Program-made: the position numbers and the translations under genes
Origin: Faecalicatena sp.
GTDB taxonomy: Bacteria > Bacillota > Clostridia > Lachnospirales > Lachnospiraceae
DNA length: 5,380 bases
NCBI GenBank assembly: GCA_009774255.1
Contig: VSNK01000190.1
Span: 1-5,380 of the forward strand
Direction: 5' to 3'
Shown: in pieces, positions 1-4,357 of the stretch
Numbering within the stretch: the first letter of the stretch is position 1
How the letters are laid out: the number at the start of each line of letters is the position of its first letter
Notes under the pieces: model-generated
What the model saw: the letters and a program-made list of their open reading frames with translations, nothing else
Told to the model about the DNA's origin: nothing
Databases searched by the model: none

Positions 1-56
1 CAGTAATACTGTTTTGTATTTTTACACGCAAGAGTATTTTACATAAATATTGTTCA

Positions 57-84
57 ATTATGAATAAGGAGCTTCCTTTCACAA
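57..84 (-). promoter_or_regulatory. Possible leftward sigma-A promoter
   Basis: On the minus strand a -35-like TTGTGA (79-84) and a -10-like CATAAT (57-62, five of six consensus bases) are separated by 16 bases. The spacer holds a short dyad, AAGGA-GCT-TCCTT on the plus strand (66-78). It would transcribe out of the left edge, downstream of the operon terminator, so it could serve the next leftward gene. AT-rich DNA produces such matches by chance, so this is tentative. No gene is visible in 1-98. Confidence 0.3.
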
Positions 85-98
85 CGGCCTCTATTTCT

Positions 99-128
99 TA
101 AAAAAAGAAGCCCGATTTACGGACTTCT
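99..128 (-). terminator. Rho-independent terminator of the leftward operon
   Basis: Read on the minus strand, AGAAGTCCG (128-120) pairs with CGGGCTTCT (114-106) to give a 9-bp stem with one G-U pair and a 5-base loop (119-115). A run of about seven T follows directly. It starts 21 bases after the stop codon of the ArsR-type gene, as expected for the end of the two-gene operon. Confidence 0.92.
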
Positions 129-148
129 ACACTCTATATTCATGATCC

Positions 149-1069
149 TCAATATTCTAATGAAAATATGATATCCTGCTCATAATCTCCAAAGTGCTTC
201 CCAAAGAGATTAAAACCGCCGATATACTCTGCTTCCGGTTTATTTCCAATACGAACTGTCACATAAGGCTTTCCCATCAGATCAAGTGCATCCATTGTCA
301 CATCCCTTACCCGATCACCATTAATATAACAGCCATCCTTTTTCACTTCCCAGCTCACCAATTTTCCATACTGCGTTCCTCCATTCGGCCATATATCCCT
401 TGTCAGCCTGCCCCGTCTCTCTCCATAATCCCCCATGCTTGTCCATGTGCCGCAATCCACCCCATTAATCCAGACTGTTATATCAGATTTCCAGTCTTCT
501 TTATACCCCGGCGCCTCGGAACATATTTCCATTGACAGCCAAAGCCGCTTTATATCCTCCTTTTGCTGCAGGCCATTTGCGAACCTGTATTCCACATATC
601 CTGCCGATGACCATAAAATTTCCGCCTTCCCCCTGTCCGCCAGAAAAAAACTATGTTCCTGATCTTCGCTGCCAATGATCCCCTCCGGTCCGAACAATCC
701 GCAAGTTGGTACAACCCTGCATTCCGAATACATTCCTATGGGCATCTCCATACTGAACGTTTCCTTGACATCTGTATCGTCCTTATTAAATTGCACGGAA
801 ATAGAATCCAACTTTCTGCTGCAGAGCTTGGTAGAGCCTCTGGTTCCCGGCTGTTCCTCCATCCGGACCAATCCTGCTTCCTCCAATATTTTTAAATGAA
901 ATGCCGTACTTGATGCGGGAATATCCAAAATTTTTGCAATCTCTCCGATAATCAATGATTTTTTATATAACAGCTGAAGGATTTTTAAACGCACCGGTGA
1001 AGAAATCGCCTTGCCAATCGCACAAATTTCCTCTTCGTTATCTATTTGATACTTTTTAAACTTTGCCAA
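149..1069 (-). CDS. ArsR-type winged-helix regulator with C-terminal sensor-like domain
   Basis: Predicted cytoplasmic DNA-binding regulator. Numbering is from a TTG start at 1069. Residues about 18-80 form an ArsR-like winged helix (SSPVRLKILQLL, then a recognition helix in PASSTAFHLKILEEAGLV). The metal-binding ELCVCDL motif of classic ArsR proteins is absent, so metal sensing is unlikely. Residues about 105-306 form a second domain, Trp/Gly-rich and probably beta-rich, with conserved-looking blocks SDITVWING (195-203), GDYGERRGR (213-221) and GGFNLFGKHFGDYEQDI (284-300). Long ArsR-like proteins of this build occur in Firmicutes; the ligand is unknown to me, and a sugar-like or other small molecule is only a guess. 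A GTG at 1078 would extend it to 309 residues, but that codon overlaps the Shine-Dalgarno site. It is the second gene of the operon, three to twelve bases after the AlkZ-EVE gene, and probably autoregulates it. Confidence 0.87.
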   Translation of the reverse strand: MAKFKKYQIDNEEEICAIGKAISSPVRLKILQLLYKKSLIIGEIAKILDIPASSTAFHLKILEEAGLVRMEEQPGTRGSTKLCSRKLDSISVQFNKDDTDVKETFSMEMPIGMYSECRVVPTCGLFGPEGIIGSEDQEHSFFLADRGKAEILWSSAGYVEYRFANGLQQKEDIKRLWLSMEICSEAPGYKEDWKSDITVWINGVDCGTWTSMGDYGERRGRLTRDIWPNGGTQYGKLVSWEVKKDGCYINGDRVRDVTMDALDLMGKPYVTVRIGNKPEAEYIGGFNLFGKHFGDYEQDIIFSLEY

Positions 1070-1077
1070 AATCAACA

Positions 1078-1083
1078 CACCTC
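1078..1083 (-). promoter_or_regulatory. Ribosome binding site of the ArsR-type gene, inside the upstream stop region
   Basis: On the minus strand GAGGTG (1083-1078) overlaps the TGA stop of the preceding gene (1084-1082). It lies 8 bases before TTG at 1069, an ideal spacing. The in-frame GTG at 1078 shares a base with this site, and the TTG at 1075 is rather close. The site therefore favours TTG 1069 and implies translational coupling between the two genes. Confidence 0.6.
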
Positions 1084-2233
1084 ACTCATCAGCTTCATCA
1101 TTCATCATCTCTCTTTTCAGTTCCCCGGGCATGCTTCTCGGCCCTCGTACCGCATATACGCCAAACTGCCTGATCCTCTCCAATGTCCATACTCCCGGCT
1201 CAAACTTCTCTAAAAGTTCTAATGACATCGCCGTCTTTACAGTTAGATTATCATCCGAGTACTGCCTTGGGATATCTACCTCTATTGCCCTGCACTTATA
1301 CAGGATGGCTGAATATGGCGCTGCCACATACATGTAGATCATATCTCCCACGTGTATATCACTGCTCTGTTTCCATGTAACGATGTTGGATTCCTCGAAA
1401 GCACCGACCACATTATAATATTGGGGATTTGCCGGGATGATCCAGTCCTTCTGCCAGGTACGCTTCGACTTTCGCCCCGGTGCCATACTGCCCTCTCCGG
1501 AAATGCCGGCCACTCTGCGGATCTGAGCATCTGTCACTTTTGGATACCTGTCATTCATCCGCTTCACGATCCGCTTCCAGGACTTCATAGGATCTTCTTT
1601 GTAAGCAGAAGTCACATGATCATATCCCCACAGATGTTCCGGAGTCGAATATACGGCAATCGCCCATCCATAGTCCTCCCCCTTTTTATTCTTTCTCTGC
1701 CTAAAATCATGCATACACAGGTAGTTCTTCATTTGAAGAACCGTTATGGTACCTTCGAAGTTCTTTTCACCTTCTTTTCCAAAACCTGCTTTTTGCTTCA
1801 CTTCAAAGGAGTATAATTCTGCATCCGCATTCTCTTCCGCAAACAAATCCATAATCTTCTTCTGACGCATAGAAGCTTTCTCATCATCCCACAGGGCATC
1901 AAAATCATATCCATCCCTGCGGTAGTTCGCAAAATATGGAAACCATTCCTTAGAAATGAATCCTGCCTTTTTATCAAAAAATTTTCCATAAGCTGCCTTT
2001 TGGCTTCCCGCGATCAGCTTACGCCACTCCCATGGATCGTGTTTTGGATCCCCGCTCCACCAATACTCTGGAACTGTACGTTCCTCTAAGGAAAAATCAG
2101 GGATTTCATTTTTTAATAGTGGCAAAAACCCCACCTCATTTATATATGTGACTGCCTCCTCCACAGTATGGAGGCAGCGAGGATCATTTTCAGCAACACC
2201 GTGCATGATCCATGTTCCCGATTCGTTTGCCAT
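1082..2233 (-). CDS. AlkZ-related protein fused to a C-terminal EVE-like (PUA-fold) domain
   Basis: A 383-residue cytoplasmic protein with no signal peptide or membrane segment. Residues about 20-240 resemble the proteins annotated as AlkZ-related in Clostridia: the GFLPLLKN start block (35-42), WWSGDPKHDPWEWR (58-71), AYGKFF (81-86), GFISKEWFPYF (91-101) and a wing-like LQMKNYLCMHDF (166-177) leading to YGWAIAVYST. True AlkZ/YcaQ enzymes are DNA glycosylases, but I cannot identify a catalytic residue here. A basic linker (about 250-262) leads to residues about 263-369, which look like an EVE domain: DWIIPANP (263-270), IVTWKQ (284-289), VGDMIYMYVAAP (295-306) and a late VRGPR (362-366). EVE domains bind modified bases in DNA or RNA in characterised cases. 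An in-frame TTG at 2272 would add 13 residues, but ATG 2233 has GGAG ten bases upstream and begins a natural N-terminus. First gene of an operon with the ArsR-type regulator. Function is inferred from domains only. Confidence 0.82.
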   Translation of the reverse strand: MANESGTWIMHGVAENDPRCLHTVEEAVTYINEVGFLPLLKNEIPDFSLEERTVPEYWWSGDPKHDPWEWRKLIAGSQKAAYGKFFDKKAGFISKEWFPYFANYRRDGYDFDALWDDEKASMRQKKIMDLFAEENADAELYSFEVKQKAGFGKEGEKNFEGTITVLQMKNYLCMHDFRQRKNKKGEDYGWAIAVYSTPEHLWGYDHVTSAYKEDPMKSWKRIVKRMNDRYPKVTDAQIRRVAGISGEGSMAPGRKSKRTWQKDWIIPANPQYYNVVGAFEESNIVTWKQSSDIHVGDMIYMYVAAPYSAILYKCRAIEVDIPRQYSDDNLTVKTAMSLELLEKFEPGVWTLERIRQFGVYAVRGPRSMPGELKREMMNDEADE

Positions 2234-2243
2234 CTTCGTTATT

Positions 2244-2247
2244 CTCC
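2244..2247 (-). promoter_or_regulatory. Shine-Dalgarno site fixing the AlkZ-EVE start
   Basis: GGAG on the minus strand (2247-2244) lies ten bases before ATG 2233. The longer alternative from TTG 2272 would begin inside the arm of the 16-bp leader hairpin and shows no ribosome binding site, so ATG 2233 is preferred. Confidence 0.65.
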
Positions 2248-2259
2248 ATATTGATTCTA

Positions 2260-2300
2260 AGGAACTGTGCAAAAATAACTTGCCTTTTTGCGCAGTTCCT
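2260..2300. repeat. 16-bp inverted repeat with 9-base loop in the operon leader
   Basis: AGGAACTGTGCAAAAA (2260-2275) is complementary to TTTTTGCGCAGTTCCT (2285-2300) with one mismatch that becomes a G-U pair in one RNA strand. The loop is TAACTTGCC. No U-run follows the stem on either strand, so it is not a standard terminator. It could be a leader RNA structure, a repeated extragenic palindrome, or paired terminal inverted repeats left by a mobile element. It ends 12 bases upstream of the AlkZ-EVE Shine-Dalgarno site. Confidence 0.8.
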
Positions 2301-2349
2301 AATATTGTAATTGCTACATACCGCCAGCCCCATACCGATTACCGAATAT

Positions 2350-2370
2350 GAAAAAAGTAATCCTTTTTTC
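2350..2370. repeat. AT-rich 8-bp hairpin in the leader
   Basis: GAAAAAAG (2350-2357) and CTTTTTTC (2363-2370) form a perfect 8-bp stem with loop TAATC. The stem is mostly A-T and thus weak. It may be incidental to an A-rich and a T-rich run. Any role in leader folding is unproven. Confidence 0.4.
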
Positions 2371-2408
2371 CGGTGCGGCAGCATTCCGTGTTTCATCTGT
2401 CTCCTGAC

Positions 2409-2437
2409 ATTATATGCCCATGCCCATACAAAATCAA
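2409..2437 (-). promoter_or_regulatory. Sigma-A promoter of the AlkZ-EVE/ArsR operon
   Basis: On the minus strand TTGATT (2437-2432) is followed after exactly 17 bases by a perfect TATAAT (2414-2409). Transcription should start near 2402. The spacer contains a tandem GGGCAT/GGGCAT motif (within 2413-2424) that could be part of an operator, possibly for the operon's own ArsR-type regulator. This is the best promoter match in the intergenic region. Confidence 0.75.
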
Positions 2438-2510
2438 CCCTTCGCTTCTTTTATGCCACTACTGCCACAAAGACTTATCGATGTAAATTCCGTTTTTAGA
2501 TTTCTTTTTT

Positions 2511-2540
2511 TTGTTAAATATGTTAAGATTACGAGATAAC
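2511..2540 (+). promoter_or_regulatory. Candidate promoter of the AAA-ATPase/PD-(D/E)XK gene
   Basis: TTGTTA (2511-2516) and GATAAC (2535-2540) are 18 bases apart, each four of six matches to the sigma-A consensus. TAAGAT (2524-2529) is an alternative -10 without a convincing -35. A T-rich run (2504-2512) sits just upstream. The stretch 2441-2510 shows no gene or other signal. The two promoters of this divergent region are back to back. Confidence 0.35.
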
Positions 2541-2559
2541 AGCACTGAACTTTATCACC

Positions 2560-2568
2560 AGGAGGTGA
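2560..2568 (+). promoter_or_regulatory. Perfect Shine-Dalgarno site of the ATPase gene
   Basis: AGGAGGTGA fully complements the 3' end of bacterial 16S rRNA and lies six bases before ATG 2575. It fixes the start and predicts efficient translation initiation. Confidence 0.9.
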
Positions 2569-2574
2569 GTACCC

Positions 2575-4152
2575 ATGGGAACCTATCTGAATCCCGGCAA
2601 TTATGGCTTTTGCGGTATCAGAAATGACATTTATGTAGATAAGAGCGGGCTGATCCGTCTGATCAACGACACGATCGAGACTCCCAGGAGGCTGACCTGC
2701 GTCAGCAGGCCGCGCCGCTTTGGAAAATCCTTTGCCGCGCAGATGCTTTGCGCCTATTATGATAAGACCTGTGATTCGTCCGGGCTTTTTGATGACCTGG
2801 AGATTGCTGCAGATGATATTGAGTGTTACAGGAAATATCTGAATCAATTTGATGTGATCTACCTGGATATCACAAATATCATGGGGGAAGTTGGAGACGA
2901 AGAGCTTCCGGCCTTTATCAAACGCAAGATAACTGAGGAGCTTTCCGACGCATACCCCGGGCTGAAAGCAGACGAATCCTTTTCCACAACTCTGATTCAC
3001 GCTGCCGAACTGACAGGGAATAAATTTGTCATGATCATTGACGAGTGGGACGCTCCCATCCGGGAAACACCTGCAGTTCAGAAGCAGTATCTGGCATTTC
3101 TGCGTACGCTCTTTAAGGGCAGCGGTACCACCGCCAGGATATTTGCAGCCGCATATATGACCGGCATTCTGCCTGTAAAAAAAGACGGCTCCCAGTCTGC
3201 CATCTCCGATTTCCAGGAATTTTCCATGGTATGCCCCATGGAATTCGCGGAATATGCGGGTTTTACGGAAGATGATGTGAGAACGCTGTGCGTAAAACAT
3301 CACCGGGATTTTTCACTGATGAAGCAGTGGTATGACGGATACACCCTTGATCGCGCGGGCTCTGTTTATAACCCCAATTCTGTCATGAAAGCGATTCGCA
3401 GTAATAAATTTTATTCCTATTGGACCGAAAGCTCTGCCGCGAAGAATCTGATGGGCTATATCAGCCTGGATTTTGACGGCCTGTCTTCTGCTGTCGCAAA
3501 GCTACTCGGCGGAATCGATGTCCCGGTGGATACCAATGGATTCGCCAACGACCTGATCACCTTTCAGAACCGGGATGATGTGCTCACTCTGCTGGTTCAT
3601 CTGGGGTATCTTGCCTATGATGAAGAATCAGGGACGGCGCATATTCCAAATGAAGAGATCCGTCTGGAATTTGCCAGGGCGATCCGGGAAGTGAAGCGGG
3701 ATGATACGATCCGACGGATCCGGGAAAGCGAGCAGCTTATTTATGATACGGTTCATAAAAACGCGGATGCGGTTGCCGCCCAAATTGAAAAAATACATGC
3801 GGAAGAAACTGCGATTCTTTATTACAATGATGAACAGGCACTGCGCAGTGTCATCAAGCTGGCCTATTTTAGTTATAAAGATCATTATCTCAAATCTGAA
3901 GAGTTGCCGGCCGGAGATGGTTACGCCGATATCGTCTATTTTCCCAAGAAAGCATCGCCCATGCCCGCGCTTGTCATTGAATTGAAGTGGAATCAGTCTG
4001 CAAATGGGGCAATCGAACAGATCAGGGAAAAAAGATATCCGGCGGCGCTTGCGGGGTACGGCGGAAGGATTGTGCTGGTGGGAATCTGTTATGAAAAGGA
4101 AGCGCGGAAGAATGGCAGCAGACACACTTGTATGATTGAAGAGATTCTATAA
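2575..4152 (+). CDS. AAA-ATPase-like protein with C-terminal PD-(D/E)XK nuclease-type domain (DUF1703 family)
   Basis: A complete 525-residue cytoplasmic member of the family combining an AAA-ATPase_like region with a PDDEXK_9 domain. The N-terminus has the family form (YLNPGNYGF, then IYVDKSGLI). The P-loop is the family variant RPRRFGKS (45-52), not canonical GxxxxGKS. Walker B is FVMIIDEWD (151-159, D156/E157), and a sensor-like block lies at about 195-218. The C-terminal nuclease core shows D452 (GDGYADIVYF), E469-x-K471 (VIELKW) and Q482 (EQIREKRY), so the PD-(D/E)XK acidic and lysine residues are intact. Such genes are often multicopy in gut Firmicutes and Bacteroidetes. Roles in defence or mobile DNA have been suggested, but the function is not established. 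It stands alone, divergent from the AlkZ-EVE operon and convergent with the permease, without a partner gene. Length and motifs give no sign of decay. Confidence 0.95.
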   Translation: MGTYLNPGNYGFCGIRNDIYVDKSGLIRLINDTIETPRRLTCVSRPRRFGKSFAAQMLCAYYDKTCDSSGLFDDLEIAADDIECYRKYLNQFDVIYLDITNIMGEVGDEELPAFIKRKITEELSDAYPGLKADESFSTTLIHAAELTGNKFVMIIDEWDAPIRETPAVQKQYLAFLRTLFKGSGTTARIFAAAYMTGILPVKKDGSQSAISDFQEFSMVCPMEFAEYAGFTEDDVRTLCVKHHRDFSLMKQWYDGYTLDRAGSVYNPNSVMKAIRSNKFYSYWTESSAAKNLMGYISLDFDGLSSAVAKLLGGIDVPVDTNGFANDLITFQNRDDVLTLLVHLGYLAYDEESGTAHIPNEEIRLEFARAIREVKRDDTIRRIRESEQLIYDTVHKNADAVAAQIEKIHAEETAILYYNDEQALRSVIKLAYFSYKDHYLKSEELPAGDGYADIVYFPKKASPMPALVIELKWNQSANGAIEQIREKRYPAALAGYGGRIVLVGICYEKEARKNGSRHTCMIEEIL

Positions 4153-4164
4153 CTGCCTGGAAAA

Positions 4165-4190
4165 GGACAGCGCGCCAGCCGCGCTGTCTT
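4165..4190. terminator. GC-rich hairpin between convergent genes, possible weak bidirectional terminator
   Basis: GACAGCGCG (4166-4174) pairs perfectly with CGCGCTGTC (4180-4188) around a CCAGC loop, 13 bases after the ATPase stop codon. On the plus strand it is followed only by TTCC. On the minus strand it is followed by CTTTTCC, a slightly better but still short U-tract. Its position suits termination of both the ATPase gene and the facing permease gene. Confidence 0.65.
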
Positions 4191-4256
4191 CCGGTCCTCC
4201 GGCACCATATCCCAGACCAGCGGAAGCGCCTGGGTCAGCAGAGCCTCCTCCGCGTT

Positions 4257-4352
4257 TTCCGATGTGCGGGCGGCTCCGTACTCATCCACAGCTTCCGATG
4301 TACGGGCGGCTCCATACTCCTCCACAGCTTCCGATGTGCGGGCTCCATACTC
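4257..4352. repeat. 36-bp tandem repeat, about 2.7 copies, next to the permease stop
   Basis: Two full 36-bp units (4257-4292, 4293-4328) differ at three positions. A third partial unit (4329-4352) carries a 3-base deletion. Each unit starts TTCCGATGT on the plus strand. Read on the minus strand in one frame, each unit encodes 12 residues, EYGAARTSEAV plus E or D. The three differences (offsets 10, 22 and 28 in the unit) all fall on third positions of that frame. The frame has no obvious start of its own, and the permease ends before it, so present-day translation is unproven. The rest of 4153-4357 holds only the hairpin. Confidence 0.85.
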
Positions 4353-4357
4353 AGCAT

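Larger units (their letters stand above)
2234..2402 (-). other. 5' leader of the AlkZ-EVE/ArsR operon with a possible leader or truncated reading frame
   Basis: About 170 nt lie between the predicted transcription start and the AlkZ-EVE start codon. The leader contains two hairpins: GAAAAAAG/CTTTTTTC (2350-2370) and the 16-bp dyad at 2260-2300. A reading frame opens at ATG 2396 after AGGAGA. It would encode a basic then hydrophobic N-terminus (MKHGMLPHRKKGLLFSYSVI, then GMGLAVCSN) and runs out of frame to a stop at 2190-2192, overlapping the AlkZ-EVE gene. Its start lies only 12 bases after the -10 box, so its Shine-Dalgarno site would straddle the transcription start. It may be a leader peptide, the 5' remnant of a lost small membrane-protein gene, or chance. 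I do not recognise a riboswitch class. Confidence 0.35.

Noticed and set aside
1..11. CAGTA-A-TACTG palindrome at the left edge as an operator
   Set aside because: Five-base arms are too short to support a call, and no associated gene is in the window.
1352..1816. A 154-codon plus-strand open frame inside the AlkZ-EVE gene
   Set aside because: It is antisense to a gene with recognisable domains and has no ribosome binding site of note.
2260..2300. Rho-independent terminator in the leader
   Set aside because: The stem is strong, but no U-tract follows it on either strand and it would block the operon just before its first gene.
2434..3303. A 289-codon open frame on the minus strand antisense to the ATPase gene
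   Set aside because: It lies opposite a gene with clear family motifs. Its translation is Cys/Gly-rich with no recognisable domain, and it has no better ribosome site.
3628..4125. A 165-codon minus-strand open frame within the ATPase gene
   Set aside because: It is the complement of the nuclease domain region; the open frame follows from codon bias of the real gene.
4257..4352. CRISPR array
   Set aside because: The units are contiguous tandem copies with no unique spacers, so this is a minisatellite.
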